64,000 nucleotides of DNA from Albidovulum marisflavi. Lineage in GTDB: Bacteria > Pseudomonadota > Alphaproteobacteria > Rhodobacterales > Rhodobacteraceae. Below are positions 45,918 through 55,222 of this stretch, piece by piece. The stretch covers positions 1,534,001 through 1,598,000 of the forward strand of contig NZ_JAOWKY010000001.1 in NCBI RefSeq assembly GCF_025751435.1, in the 5' to 3' direction. Both the position numbers and the translations under genes were made by a program. Numbering within the stretch: the first letter of the stretch is position 1; each line of letters starts with the position of its first letter. The notes below the pieces were generated by a model that worked only from the letters and a program-made list of their open reading frames with translations, did no database searches and was not told where the DNA came from.

Positions 45918-46370
45918 TCAGGCGGAGGGCAACCCCCGACAGGCTTTCTCAAAGAGTTCTTCGAACCGAGCCAGTTCCTCGGCGCTCAGCTCAGCGGAAA
46001 GGCTGGCTGCTGCGCGCGCGTGAATGGCGCTTTCCTCGCTTTCCAGTGCGCTGGTCTTGGGCGTGGGGCGGATCAGGCTCGCACGCTTGTCGTCGGGGTC
46101 GGGGCTCCGTTCCAGGTATCCCCGCGCCTCGAGCTTTGAGGCCATGGCACTGGCGGAAGCTTTGCTGACGCCCATGCGCTCTGCCAGGTCGGTCAGGCGC
46201 AACCCTTCCGGGTGCCAAGCGACGACATCAAGATAGTCGTACTCGGTCGAGGTCAGATCCATGCTGCCGCTGTCCTGCGACTCCTGTCGCCAAAGACGCC
46301 ACAGGTGCCACTGCAGGCGCCTGATGCTGTCTTGCAGCTGCGTGGATGCTTCCGTTTGTTTGTTAGTCAT
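45918..46370 (-). CDS. MarR family regulator of the MATE exporter
   Basis: The winged-helix protein (150 residues from the ATG at 46370, or 156 from one at 46388) has LRLTDLAERMGVSKASASAMASKLEARG as DNA-binding core and SPDPDDKRASLIRPTPK as the wing. It probably represses itself and the MATE gene that follows 15 bp later. A perfect inverted repeat overlaps its first codons (46362-46377), typical of MarR autoregulation. The choice between the two ATGs is not settled by a good ribosome binding site. Confidence 0.88.
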   Translation of the reverse strand: MTNKQTEASTQLQDSIRRLQWHLWRLWRQESQDSGSMDLTSTEYDYLDVVAWHPEGLRLTDLAERMGVSKASASAMASKLEARGYLERSPDPDDKRASLIRPTPKTSALESEESAIHARAAASLSAELSAEELARFEELFEKACRGLPSA

Positions 46371-46377
46371 AACTAAC
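46362..46377. promoter_or_regulatory. Candidate MarR operator
   Basis: GTTAGT and ACTAAC form a perfect 6-bp inverted repeat with a 4-bp spacer, overlapping the likely start codon of the MarR gene. The AT-rich 16-bp site stands out in GC-rich surroundings and suits autorepression. Confidence 0.6.
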
Positions 46378-46510
46378 TTAATTCCCATCCCGCGTCAAGC
46401 GCCCGCCGCGACAGGGGGCGTGACCTCTTGTTCCCGGCCATAGTTAACGCACCCGGAGGGGAGGGCAAGCGAAGGTCGTCTGCCCCAGGGTTCGGGATTT
46501 CCGGCGCTTG

Positions 46511-47122
46511 TCAGGCCGGCCTGGCCGACACGGCCATGAATGTGACGGTATCGCTTTGCGCAGAGACCACGCCGTGACGGAGTTGGGCGTCAAAACTCAG
46601 CGTATCACCCGGCCCCATCTCGAAAAGATTGTCGCCGCAGCTGTAGACGCAGTTCCCCTCGATGACGTTGATCAGCATGTAGCCGGTGTTGTGATAGATG
46701 GGATGCGTCCCGTTGTCCGACTGCCGGAGCGTCACGCGCGTCGCGGAAAAGCGAAGTGCATGATTGGTGAAGCTGCCAAGGATGCGGTAGTCGTGCGAAT
46801 GCCCGGGAAAAATCCGCTTGCCCTGAAGGCCCTCACCGGCACGCGCAAAGGCGATGTCGGCCTTGTGAACCGTGTTCTGGAAGAAAGAGATGACAGGAAC
46901 ATCCAGGGCGGCCGCGAGCGATTCCAGCGTCGAGAGAGAGGGCGAGACCTGCCCGTTTTCGATCCGGGAGATCATCGCGGGCGAAACGCCGGATTTCTTC
47001 CCCAGCTCGCGCAGGGTGATGCCTGCGTGGGTTCTCAGGCTGTGCACCGCCGTGCCGACAGCGCTTGAAATCTCCGAGCGGACCTCCGCGCCTGCCGCCG
47101 CTATTGTATGAACTTCCGCCAC
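46511..47122 (-). CDS. XRE-family regulator with C-terminal cupin domain
   Basis: The 203-residue protein joins an N-terminal HTH_3 domain (LRTHAGITLRELGKKSGVSPAMISRIENG, residues about 29-57) to a cupin sensor domain (HPIYHNTGYMLINVIEGNCVYSCGDN, near residues 139-165). Members of this group regulate amino-acid, polyamine or aldehyde metabolism on binding small ligands. No divergent gene lies next to it, so the target is not evident; it stands alone between the MarR gene and the glnA terminator. Confidence 0.88.
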   Translation of the reverse strand: MAEVHTIAAAGAEVRSEISSAVGTAVHSLRTHAGITLRELGKKSGVSPAMISRIENGQVSPSLSTLESLAAALDVPVISFFQNTVHKADIAFARAGEGLQGKRIFPGHSHDYRILGSFTNHALRFSATRVTLRQSDNGTHPIYHNTGYMLINVIEGNCVYSCGDNLFEMGPGDTLSFDAQLRHGVVSAQSDTVTFMAVSARPA

Positions 47123-47508
47123 TTGGCTTCCTTTCGCCCGCCCTGTTCTGAATAAAGCGTCAAAACCGTCGGCTCACCAGAGCGATTACACGCAAGAGTG
47201 GCGTTTCATACAAAAATCAACTTTTACGTGTGTGTGCCGGCAGTGACCTGCAATCCAAGATAGTATTCCTATACCGAAGTATTGTTTCACGCCGATGCGC
47301 ACGTTCGCAGAAGCCGCGATTGGTCGGGAATCGTCTGACCTGTCCAAAGCGAAGCAATGTGAGGGGATAGGGCGGGGCAGTCGGGAATTCCGAGTCCAGC
47401 CGCAGCAGGTCATGACGGGGCCAAGGCGGGGAAACGGCGCAGGAGCTGAGGGTGTAGAATCGGGGGCGGAACGGTAGGGAAGGCTGCGCGGACGCTATCC
47501 TGGCTGTC
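47123..47508. other. Intergenic region, no gene seen
   Basis: These 386 bases lie upstream of the minus-strand XRE-cupin gene and downstream of glnA. The part near 47160-47290 is AT-richer and presumably carries the XRE promoter, but I could not place hexamers. Short open frames here have no recognisable domain, no good ribosome binding site and atypical composition. Confidence 0.45.
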
Positions 47509-47536
47509 AAAAAAGAAGGGCCCCTTGCGGGGCCCC
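47509..47536 (-). terminator. Rho-independent terminator of glnA
   Basis: On the minus strand a perfect hairpin (GGGCCCC-GCAA-GGGGCCC, 47518-47535) is followed by CTTC and a run of six T (47509-47514), shortly after the glnA stop at 47556. This is a textbook intrinsic terminator. Confidence 0.88.
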
Positions 47537-47555
47537 TCGGTATTCGCGCCTGCGA

Positions 47556-48965
47556 TCAGCAGCTGTAGTACATCTGGTACTCGATCGGGTGCGGCGTGTG
47601 CTCGTAGGCGTAGACCTCTTCCCACTTCAGCCCGACATAGCCTTCGATCTGGTCGCGGGTAAAGACGTCGCCCGCCAGCAGGAAGTCCATGTCCTTCTCA
47701 AGCTCTTCAAGCGCTTCGCGCAGCGAGCCGCAGACGGTCGGGATTTCGGCCAGTTCTTCCGGCGGAAGATCGTAGAGGTCCTTGTCCGAAGCCGGGCCCG
47801 GATCGATCTTGTTCTTGATGCCGTCGAGGCCGGCCATCAGCAGGGCGGCAAACGCCAGGTACGGGTTCGCGGCCGGATCCGGGAAGCGGGCTTCGACGCG
47901 CTTGGCCTTGGGCGACTCGGTCCACGGGATCCGGACGCAGCCCGAACGGTTGCGGGCGGAGTAGGCGCGCAGAACCGGTGCTTCGAAGCCCGGGATGAGG
48001 CGCTTGTAGGAGTTGGTCGAGGGGTTCGTGAAGGCGTTGAGCGCCTTGGCGTGCTTGAGCAGCCCGCCGATGAACCACAGCGCTTCCTGCGACAGGTCGG
48101 CATACTTGTCGCCGGCGAACAGCGGCTTGCCGTCCTTCCAGATCGACATGTTGACGTGCATGCCCGAGCCGTTGTCGCCCTTCATCGGCTTCGGCATGAA
48201 GGTCACCGACTTGCCGTAGGCGTGGGCCACGTTGTGGATCACGTACTTGTACTTCTGCATGTTGTCGGCTTGTTCGACGAGACCGCCGAAAATCAGGCCG
48301 AGTTCGTGCTGGGCGGTCGCCACCTCGTGGTGGTGCTTGTCGACCTTCATGCCCATGCGCTTCATGGTCGAAAGCATCTCGCCGCGCAGGTCCTGGGCTG
48401 CGTCGATCGGGTTGACCGGGAAGTAGCCGCCCTTGTGCTGCGCGCGGTGGGCGAGGTTGCCCATCTCGTATTCCGTGTCGGTGTTCCAGGCCGCGTCATG
48501 CGCATCGATCTGGTAGGCGACCTTGGACGGCGTGACCGAGTATCGCACGTCGTCGAAGATGAAGAATTCGGCTTCGGGACCGAAGTAGGCGGTGTCGCCG
48601 ATGCCCGAGGCCTTGAGGTAGGCTTCGGCCTTCGATGCGGTGCCGCGCGGGTCGCGGCTGTAGGGCTCGCCGGTGTCCGGCTCGACCACGTTGCAGTGCA
48701 CGCACATGGTCTTTTCCGCGTAGAACGGGTCGATGTAGACCGAGCTCGCATCCGGGATAAGCTTCATGTCGGACTGGTCGATCGACTTCCAGCCGGCGAT
48801 GGAGGAACCGTCGAACATGAAGCCTTCCTCGAAGAACTCTTCGTCGACCAGGTCCACCACCAGCGTCACGTGCTGGAGCTTGCCTTTGGGGTCGGTGAAG
48901 CGGATGTCGACGTATTCGACTTCCTCGTCCTTCATCAGTTTCAGAGCATTCTCGATAGCGCTCAT
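47556..48965 (-). CDS. glnA: Glutamine synthetase, type I
   Basis: The 469-residue enzyme makes glutamine from glutamate, ammonia and ATP. It shows [10 protein letters not shown] near residue 48, the ATP-binding [16 protein letters not shown] near residue 260, [10 protein letters not shown] near residue 340 and the adenylylation Tyr in [11 protein letters not shown] near residue 398, so activity should be controlled by GlnE. The start [18 protein letters not shown] at 48965 fits the family and follows AAGGAAAGGAT. It lies 55 bp downstream of glnB in one operon and ends at a strong terminator. Confidence 0.97.
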   Translation of the reverse strand: MSAIENALKLMKDEEVEYVDIRFTDPKGKLQHVTLVVDLVDEEFFEEGFMFDGSSIAGWKSIDQSDMKLIPDASSVYIDPFYAEKTMCVHCNVVEPDTGEPYSRDPRGTASKAEAYLKASGIGDTAYFGPEAEFFIFDDVRYSVTPSKVAYQIDAHDAAWNTDTEYEMGNLAHRAQHKGGYFPVNPIDAAQDLRGEMLSTMKRMGMKVDKHHHEVATAQHELGLIFGGLVEQADNMQKYKYVIHNVAHAYGKSVTFMPKPMKGDNGSGMHVNMSIWKDGKPLFAGDKYADLSQEALWFIGGLLKHAKALNAFTNPSTNSYKRLIPGFEAPVLRAYSARNRSGCVRIPWTESPKAKRVEARFPDPAANPYLAFAALLMAGLDGIKNKIDPGPASDKDLYDLPPEELAEIPTVCGSLREALEELEKDMDFLLAGDVFTRDQIEGYVGLKWEEVYAYEHTPHPIEYQMYYSC

Positions 48966-49020
48966 CCTTTGATCCTTTCCTTGGGGTTTCGGGCCGGAAG
49001 CCTGAGGCCTCCGGGGTGTT

Positions 49021-49380
<360 letters not shown>

Positions 49381-49537
49381 TCATCGCGGTCGGGCCTCTG
49401 TCACCACTTTCGCCGCGCCTGCACAATTGGCTAGTCTTTCCGAAGGCTGGCTGCCGGGCCGATTCCGGCGCGTGTGATTAAATTTTGTGCAACGCGCCCG
49501 CATTTGCGGCGGTTTGAGAACTTTGGAGGCTTTGCGC

Positions 49538-51175
49538 ATGGCCGAACTGCTGACCGCCGCCCAGATGCGTGCCATCGAACAGGCCGCGATTGCCTCGGGA
49601 GAGGTCACGGGCCTCGAACTGATGGAACGCGCTGGGCGGGGCGTGGTCGCGGCGATATTCGACGAATGGCCGGAGCTCCGCGAGACTTCGCACCGGGCGG
49701 TGGTGCTTTGCGGGCCGGGCAACAATGGCGGCGACGGCTTCATCGTCGCACGACTGTTGAAGGAGTGGGGCTGGGAGGTGGAGGTCTTTCTCTACGGCGA
49801 GCCCGATAAACTGCCGCCGGATGCGCGGGTGAATTATGAGCGGTGGCGGGGGATGGGGGAGGTCAACCCGCTCTCGGGCCGGTCCATCGACATCAGGCGT
49901 CATGACGGAGCCGTCATCATTGATGCGCTCTTTGGAACCGGTCTTTCACGGCCGCTCGAGGGTGCGGCAGTCGATGTGCAACGATTCCTGCTCGGCCTTA
50001 AGGGGCGGAGCGCAGCGCGAAAGGCGCTGGTCGCGGTGGATTGTCCATCGGGATTGTGCCTCGACTCCGGGCTTCCCCTTCAGAAAGGGGCGGGTGCGGC
50101 TGGGATGTATGTGCCCGCCGCCGATCTCACCGTGACCTTCCAGCGGCGGAAACTGGGTCACGTTATCGGACAGGGGCCACTCCATTGCGGCCGTGTTGCT
50201 GTGGTTGATATCGGCCTCGACAAAGCCGCCCGCGATGCAGCGGAAGGCCGAAGTGCGGATGCCATCGATCCGATTGCGGCACGGGCCTTTGCGCGCGAAG
50301 TCGCGCGGCCCAACACTTCCGGGGGAGCCTATTACTCGGCGCCCGGAGCAGTTGGCCTGCGAAAGCGCGTCGATCTGCACAAATATCATCAAGGGCACGC
50401 CCTGGTGCTGTCTGGCGGGCCGGGGCGAGGCGGTGCGGCGCGGCTCGCTGCCCGTGGAGCGCTGCGCATCGGGGCCGGGTTGGTCACGCTCGTCGTTCCT
50501 CACGACGCCGTGGCGGAAACGGCGGCTCGGGTCGATGCGATCATGATCCGCGAAGCGGATGACGCAGCGGCTTTGCTTGATGATGACCGGGTAAATGCAG
50601 TTTGCGTCGGTCCGGGGTTCGGTCTCGATCCGCGGGCAGTGTCACTTCTGGAGGCTGTTCTGGACAGCCAGAAACGCGTCGTGCTCGATGCGGACGCGCT
50701 GACGATGGTCGGGGCGCACAAGCATCTCAGGGCAAAGTTGCACGGGGGGTGTGTTTTGACGCCCCATGAGGGCGAATTCGCCCGCCTGTCGCCGCAGTCC
50801 GCCAAGAGGCTCAAGACCACTGCAAAAAGCGGCCCCGCCTATTCCAAGGTTGATGCCACGCGGGAGGTTGCCGCGGAGCTCGGGTGCATCGTTGTGTTCA
50901 AGGGGGCTGACACGGTCATCGCACATGCCGCTGGCCTGTGTTCCGTCCATTCGGCCCACTACGACCGCGCGGCGCCCTGGCTTGCCACGGCGGGGTCGGG
51001 CGACGTGCTATCAGGCTTCATCGCCGGGCTTCTGGCGCGGGGTTTCGCGCCGATGCAGGCGGCAGAGACCGCCGCCTGGCTTCATGTCGAATGCGCAAGG
51101 ACGTTCGGACCCGGCCTCATCGCGGAGGACCTGCCCGAGCAACTGCCGGCGGTGTTCCGTGACCTGGGGCTTTGA
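49538..51175 (+). CDS. nnr: Bifunctional NAD(P)H-hydrate epimerase/dehydratase
   Basis: The 545-residue repair enzyme joins an N-terminal YjeF epimerase domain (MAELLTAAQMRAIEQAA, VVLCGPGNNGGDGFIVARLL near residue 55) to a C-terminal ribokinase-like dehydratase domain (LVLSGGPGRGGAARLAARGAL near residue 290, GCVLTPHEGEFARL near residue 405, TAGSGDVLSGFIAGLLARG near residue 487). Together they restore damaged NAD(P)HX. GGAGG at 49525 fixes the start. It is divergent from glnB and converges with the Hint gene. Confidence 0.95.
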   Translation: MAELLTAAQMRAIEQAAIASGEVTGLELMERAGRGVVAAIFDEWPELRETSHRAVVLCGPGNNGGDGFIVARLLKEWGWEVEVFLYGEPDKLPPDARVNYERWRGMGEVNPLSGRSIDIRRHDGAVIIDALFGTGLSRPLEGAAVDVQRFLLGLKGRSAARKALVAVDCPSGLCLDSGLPLQKGAGAAGMYVPAADLTVTFQRRKLGHVIGQGPLHCGRVAVVDIGLDKAARDAAEGRSADAIDPIAARAFAREVARPNTSGGAYYSAPGAVGLRKRVDLHKYHQGHALVLSGGPGRGGAARLAARGALRIGAGLVTLVVPHDAVAETAARVDAIMIREADDAAALLDDDRVNAVCVGPGFGLDPRAVSLLEAVLDSQKRVVLDADALTMVGAHKHLRAKLHGGCVLTPHEGEFARLSPQSAKRLKTTAKSGPAYSKVDATREVAAELGCIVVFKGADTVIAHAAGLCSVHSAHYDRAAPWLATAGSGDVLSGFIAGLLARGFAPMQAAETAAWLHVECARTFGPGLIAEDLPEQLPAVFRDLGL

Positions 51176-51178
51176 GCC

Positions 51179-51691
51179 CTAGTCGAGGAAGATGTTGCCG
51201 CGCTTGAACCACTCTTCGTTTTCGATGCCTGTGCCCGCGCAGAAGACCTCAAGCCCGGCGGCATAGACGACCTGGTCGGTATCGAATTGCAGCGTGAAGG
51301 TGCGCAGGATCTCATCCTCGCCGCGGCAGATCTCGACCCCGTCCACAAGGCGAAGAAGCGGCACGACGGCCTTCGACCCGCGGCCGCGATTGCGCCACTG
51401 CCGCATGATCACCGGCATTCCCGCCGAAAACGTCATGTCTTGCGTCGGCTGCTGTGCGCCAAGGGTGCTGGCCTTGACGTGGATCGACGGGCCTGCATGG
51501 TCCTCGATCCATACGCGTTGCAGTTCGCGCATACCCTCGCGCGTGATGATCCTGTCGCCGGCGCACAGCGTTTCCACCGGCTGAAGGCCGGTCGCGGTGA
51601 AAATCCGGGTTCCTTCGGCGATGCCGTGGAACGTGCCTTCGTCGAGAGAGGGCGCAGTACGGGCGAGGTTGTCAGTAAACATCAAGGACAT
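51179..51691 (-). CDS. Stand-alone Hint-domain protein
   Basis: The 170-residue protein is little more than one Hint_2-type domain: GIAEGTRIFTATGLQPVETL near residue 22 with CAGDRIITREG near residue 44, then HVKASTLGAQQPTQDMTFSAG near residue 70. The family fold is that of intein/hedgehog autoprocessing domains. The usual nucleophilic Cys or Ser at the block A start is replaced by Thr/Arg (GTRIFT), and no typical C-terminal His-Asn splice motif is seen. Rhodobacterales carry many such small proteins of unknown function. It converges with nnr. Confidence 0.8.
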   Translation of the reverse strand: MSLMFTDNLARTAPSLDEGTFHGIAEGTRIFTATGLQPVETLCAGDRIITREGMRELQRVWIEDHAGPSIHVKASTLGAQQPTQDMTFSAGMPVIMRQWRNRGRGSKAVVPLLRLVDGVEICRGEDEILRTFTLQFDTDQVVYAAGLEVFCAGTGIENEEWFKRGNIFLD

Positions 51692-51904
51692 GGCAGCACC
51701 TGTTAACCAACTGTGAACCAATGCTGTCGAAGGAATCTGTCAACATTGCGATCATGGGGCGGCATTTCGTGGGTATCGAGTGCCCGCCGCAGCGCCCCGG
51801 CAGAGGTCCGGACACGGTTTTTTCCTCTCGCATCCCTGTCCGGGACTTGTTAGAAGGGCGCGGATTTGGGGGGTGGTTTTCGCGGGCTGCCCCTTACGGG
51901 AAAT

Positions 51905-51989
51905 GCGGGTGTGGCGAAATTGGCAGACGCACCAGATTTAGGTTCTGGCGCCGCAAGGCGTGGGGGTTCAAGTCCCTCCACCCGCACCA
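51905..51989 (+). tRNA. tRNA-Leu (anticodon UAG)
   Basis: An 85-nt class II tRNA folds cleanly. The acceptor GCGGGTG pairs with CACCCGC; the anticodon arm is CCAGA-TTTAGGT-TCTGG (anticodon TAG, codon CUA and other CUN). It has a long variable arm (CGCCGCAAGGCG), a T arm GGGGG-TTCAAGT-CCCTC and encoded CCA. It ends only 20 bases before the trigger factor start. Confidence 0.97.
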
Positions 51990-52009
51990 TGATGGAAAAG
52001 GACGAAGGA

Positions 52010-53344
52010 ATGCAGGTCACCGAGACCCTGAAGGAAGGTCTGAAGCGCAGCTACACGATCACCGTGCCGGCTGCGGATCTGGACAAGAAAGTCACCGAGA
52101 AGCTCGTCGAGGCGCAGCCCGAGATCGAGATGAAGGGCTTCCGCAAGGGCAAGGTGCCGCTTGCGATGCTGCGCAAGCAGTTCGGCCAGCGGATTCTGGG
52201 CGATGCGATGCAGGACGCGATCGACGGTGCGATGAAGTCGCATTTCGACGCGACCGGCGACCGCCCGGCCGTTCAGCCAAAGGTCGAGATGAAGGACGGC
52301 GAAAACTGGTCCGAAGGTCAGGACGTCGTCGTCGAGATGTCCTACGAGGCGCTGCCCGAGATCCCCGAACTGGATGCGTCGAACATCTCGCTTGAAAAGC
52401 TGGTGGTGAAGGCCGACGAGAAGTCGGTTCAGGAAGCGCTCGACAACCTCGCGTCCAACGCCCAGAGCTTCGAGGACCGCAAGAAGGGTTCGAAGGCCAA
52501 GGACGGCGATCAGGTCGTGATCGACTTCGTCGGCAAGATTGACGGCGAGCCCTTCGAGGGCGGCGCTGGCGAGGACTATCCGCTTGTCCTGGGTTCGGGC
52601 GCGTTCATCCCGGGCTTCGAGGAAAAGCTGGTCGGCGCCAAGGCCGGTGAGGAAGTGGCCGTCGAAGTGACGTTCCCCGAAAGCTACGGCGCGCAACATC
52701 TGGCCGGCAAGGCTGCGGTCTTCGACTGCACCGTCAAGGCCGTGAAGGCGCCCAAACCCGCCGAGATCGACGATGAGCTGGCCAAGCGCTTCGGCGCGGA
52801 AAGCCTGGATGCGCTCAAGGCCCAGGTGACGGAACGGCTTGAAGCCGAGTACGTCTCGGCCGCCCGTGCGGTCATGAAGCGTTCGCTTCTGGATGAGCTG
52901 GACAAGCTGGTCAGCTTCGAGCTGCCGCCCAGCCTTGTGGACGCCGAGGCGCACCAGATCGCGCACCAGCTGTGGCACGAGGACCATCCCGACCATCACG
53001 GGCATGACCACGGCGCCATTGAGCCGACGGACGAGCACAAGGCCCTGGCCGAGCGCCGCGTGCGCCTTGGGCTGCTGCTGGCCGAAGTCGGCCGCAAGCA
53101 GAACGTCGAGGTCACAGATGCCGAGATGACCCAGGCGGTCCTGACGCAGGCGCGCCAGTATCCAGGTCAGGAACGCGCCTTCTTCGAATTCGTCCAGAAG
53201 AACCCGCAGATGCAGCAGCAGCTGCGCGCCCCGATCTTCGAGGACAAGGTCGTCGACTTCATTTTCGCCGGTGCGAAGGTGAACGAAAAGGAAGTGTCGA
53301 AGGACGATCTTCAGAAGGCCGTCGAGGCGCTCGACGAAATCTGA
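52010..53344 (+). CDS. tig: Trigger factor
   Basis: The 444-residue ribosome-bound chaperone has the ribosome-docking motif [14 protein letters not shown] near residue 39 (GFRxGKxP), a central FKBP-type peptidyl-prolyl isomerase domain ([20 protein letters not shown] near residue 165) and a helical C-terminal chaperone domain with a His-rich insert [11 protein letters not shown] near residue 328. The start [15 protein letters not shown] follows AAGGACGAAGGA. A clear terminator follows. Confidence 0.96.
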   Translation: MQVTETLKEGLKRSYTITVPAADLDKKVTEKLVEAQPEIEMKGFRKGKVPLAMLRKQFGQRILGDAMQDAIDGAMKSHFDATGDRPAVQPKVEMKDGENWSEGQDVVVEMSYEALPEIPELDASNISLEKLVVKADEKSVQEALDNLASNAQSFEDRKKGSKAKDGDQVVIDFVGKIDGEPFEGGAGEDYPLVLGSGAFIPGFEEKLVGAKAGEEVAVEVTFPESYGAQHLAGKAAVFDCTVKAVKAPKPAEIDDELAKRFGAESLDALKAQVTERLEAEYVSAARAVMKRSLLDELDKLVSFELPPSLVDAEAHQIAHQLWHEDHPDHHGHDHGAIEPTDEHKALAERRVRLGLLLAEVGRKQNVEVTDAEMTQAVLTQARQYPGQERAFFEFVQKNPQMQQQLRAPIFEDKVVDFIFAGAKVNEKEVSKDDLQKAVEALDEI

Positions 53345-53369
53345 GCCTTCGGCCGGATCAGAATCAAGG

Positions 53370-53403
53370 GGGCCGCGCCTGATGGTGCGGCCCTTTCTTT
53401 TTT
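53370..53403 (+). terminator. Rho-independent terminator of tig
   Basis: GGGCCGC (53370-53376) pairs with GCGGCCC (53387-53393) and is followed directly by TTTCTTTTTT (53394-53403), 26 bases after the tig stop. Confidence 0.85.
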
Positions 53404-53536
53404 GCGCTTGCAATCGCCGCGCAGGCTGCCATGCTGAAGGCGAAGGCATTGCCTTCTTTTCCCGAAATCGTAAATCGGCCATGCTTCCCGCGTCGCTGGG
53501 TTGACCGCCCGCGGTCGCTGGCCGGATGGAGTGTTC

Positions 53537-54073
53537 ATGGACATCATTGAGCAAGCACGGCAATTCGCCGAGCGTGCGCATCAGGGCCAATTTCGCAAGG
53601 GCGCGGCGCGCGAACCCTACATCGTGCACCTTGAGGAGGTCGCGGCCCTGGCCGTTCGCTTCGGTGCCTCGGAGACCGTGATCGCGGCGGCGTGGCTGCA
53701 CGACACGATCGAGGATTGCGGCGTCACTGCCGAAGAACTTTGCGAACGGTTCGGTGCGGACATAACGGCGATTGTCCAGGAACTGACCGACGACAAATCG
53801 CTTGGCGCCGAGGATCGCAAACGTCACCAGATATTGCACGCACCCGCCAAGTCCGAAGGGGCGGCGCTTCTGAAGATCTGTGACAAGATGTCGAACGTCC
53901 GCGCCGTGGCGGAAACCCCGCCGGTGAACTGGCCCGTTTCGCGGCGTGAAGCATACCTGGACTGGGCCGAAGCGGTCGTGGACGCCCTGCCGGAAGGCGC
54001 CTTCAACGCAAAGGCCGCGTTTCGCCAGACCCTGGCCAAGGCAAGAGAGGCCATCACGCGGCCGCTGGTCTGA
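53537..54073 (+). CDS. Small HD-domain hydrolase, Mesh1/SpoT-hydrolase-like
   Basis: The 178-residue protein is a single HD domain. It has AHQGQFRKGAAREPYIVHLEEVA near residue 14, the HD pair with following ED in AAWLHDTIEDCGVTAEEL near residue 55, and LLKICDKMSNVRAVA near residue 120. This order matches the ppGpp hydrolase domain of SpoT and the small alarmone hydrolases (Mesh1 type). It lacks synthetase, TGS and ACT domains. A role in clearing (p)ppGpp or hydrolysing other nucleotides is inference. Confidence 0.82.
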   Translation: MDIIEQARQFAERAHQGQFRKGAAREPYIVHLEEVAALAVRFGASETVIAAAWLHDTIEDCGVTAEELCERFGADITAIVQELTDDKSLGAEDRKRHQILHAPAKSEGAALLKICDKMSNVRAVAETPPVNWPVSRREAYLDWAEAVVDALPEGAFNAKAAFRQTLAKAREAITRPLV

Positions 54074-54144
54074 GCGGCACGTCAAGAGGTTCCTTCCAAG
54101 CCGTTCATGGCGTACTCTGGTACCGCCATCAGAAAGGGGACACC

Positions 54145-55221
54145 ATGAGCGATAGCATCAGGAGCACCGCTGGCCGTGGTCGCCGTTACGACAGCGTGTT
54201 GGACACGATCGGCAATACGCCGGTCGTCCGCCTCAACCGGATCGCGCCGGAGCATGTCACGGTCTATGTAAAAATCGAGGCTTTCAATCCTGGCGCCTCG
54301 GTCAAGGACCGGCTGGCTGTCAATATCATCGAGGCGGCAGAGCGTGAGGGACGGCTGAAGCCAGGCCAGACGGTGGTTGAGGCGACGTCGGGGAACACCG
54401 GCATCGGGCTTGCCATGGTGTGCGCGGCCAAGGGTTATCCTCTGGTCGTGACGATGGCCGACAGTTTTTCGATCGAACGGCGGCGGCTGATGCGGATGCT
54501 GGGGGCCAAGGTCGTGCTTACGCCTCGCGCGGAAAAGGCCGTTGGAATGTATCGAAAGGCGGCCGAGCTGGCTCAAAAGCATGGCTGGTTCCTTGCGCGC
54601 CAGTTCGAGACCAAGGACAATGCTGACATTCATGAAAGCACCACGGCGCGCGAAATCATGGCCGACTTCGAGGGGGAGCGGCTGGACTACATCGTGACCG
54701 GCTATGGCACCGGTGGTACGATTTCCGGGATAGGGCGGGTGATCCGCAAGGCGCGCCCGGAAACTCGGATCATCCTGACCGAACCGTCCAACGCCGCGCT
54801 GGTCGAAAGTGGGACGCCGCAACAGCGCGAATCTGACGGGGCCCCCGCACAGGGGCATCCTGCCTGGGAACCTCACCCGATCCAGGGATGGACGCCCGAT
54901 TTCATCCCGCTGGTGCTGCAGGAGGCTTTGGACAAGGCCTATTACGATGAACTGATCCCGGTGCCCGGCGCCGAGGGCGTCGCATGGGCCAAGCGCCTAG
55001 CCGCGGAAGAGGGGATCTTCGTCGGAATATCCTCAGGCGCCACCCTGGCCGCAGCCATGCACACCGCCAAGAAGGCGGAGTCCGGATCCGTCATGTTGGT
55101 GATGTTGCCCGATACCGGAGAGCGCTACCTGTCGACGCCTTTGTTCGAGGGAATCGCCGAGGACATGACGGACGAGGAGCGGGAGATCATGCGCTCCACC
55201 CCCGGACAGCAGATGGGGTGA
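54145..55221 (+). CDS. cysK: Cysteine synthase A (O-acetylserine sulfhydrylase)
   Basis: The 358-residue PLP enzyme makes cysteine from O-acetylserine and sulfide. The PLP lysine is in FNPGASVKDRLAV near residue 54, the substrate loop is EATSGNTGIGLAM near residue 82, the phosphate-binding loop is TGYGTGGTISGIGRV near residue 190 and the C-terminal serine is in GISSGATLAAA near residue 294. It is somewhat longer than the usual 310-330 residues because of a loop near residues 215-245 and an N-terminal tail. It ends 1 bp from the convergent DMT gene. Confidence 0.92.
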   Translation: MSDSIRSTAGRGRRYDSVLDTIGNTPVVRLNRIAPEHVTVYVKIEAFNPGASVKDRLAVNIIEAAEREGRLKPGQTVVEATSGNTGIGLAMVCAAKGYPLVVTMADSFSIERRRLMRMLGAKVVLTPRAEKAVGMYRKAAELAQKHGWFLARQFETKDNADIHESTTAREIMADFEGERLDYIVTGYGTGGTISGIGRVIRKARPETRIILTEPSNAALVESGTPQQRESDGAPAQGHPAWEPHPIQGWTPDFIPLVLQEALDKAYYDELIPVPGAEGVAWAKRLAAEEGIFVGISSGATLAAAMHTAKKAESGSVMLVMLPDTGERYLSTPLFEGIAEDMTDEEREIMRSTPGQQMG

Positions 55222-55222
55222 C

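Noticed and set aside
46370-46398. Possible sigma-70 promoter (TTGACG, 17 bp, TAGTTA) for the MarR gene
   Set aside because: Its transcript would start downstream of both candidate start codons, so it does not fit the gene.
47186-47413. Small minus-strand frame of 75 codons in the gap upstream of the XRE-cupin gene
   Set aside because: No domain, no signal peptide, no good ribosome binding site, and it overlaps the probable promoter region.
49400-49500. Possible NtrC or sigma-54 site ahead of glnB
   Set aside because: TGCACAATTGG-like sequence is present, but I could not find a convincing -24/-12 pair or a full palindromic NtrC site.
51968-54085. Very long open frame antisense to trigger factor and the HD gene (705 codons)
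   Set aside because: It mirrors the coding frame of tig in a GC-rich genome, has no recognisable domain and no ribosome binding site; long antisense frames are expected from GC-rich third positions.
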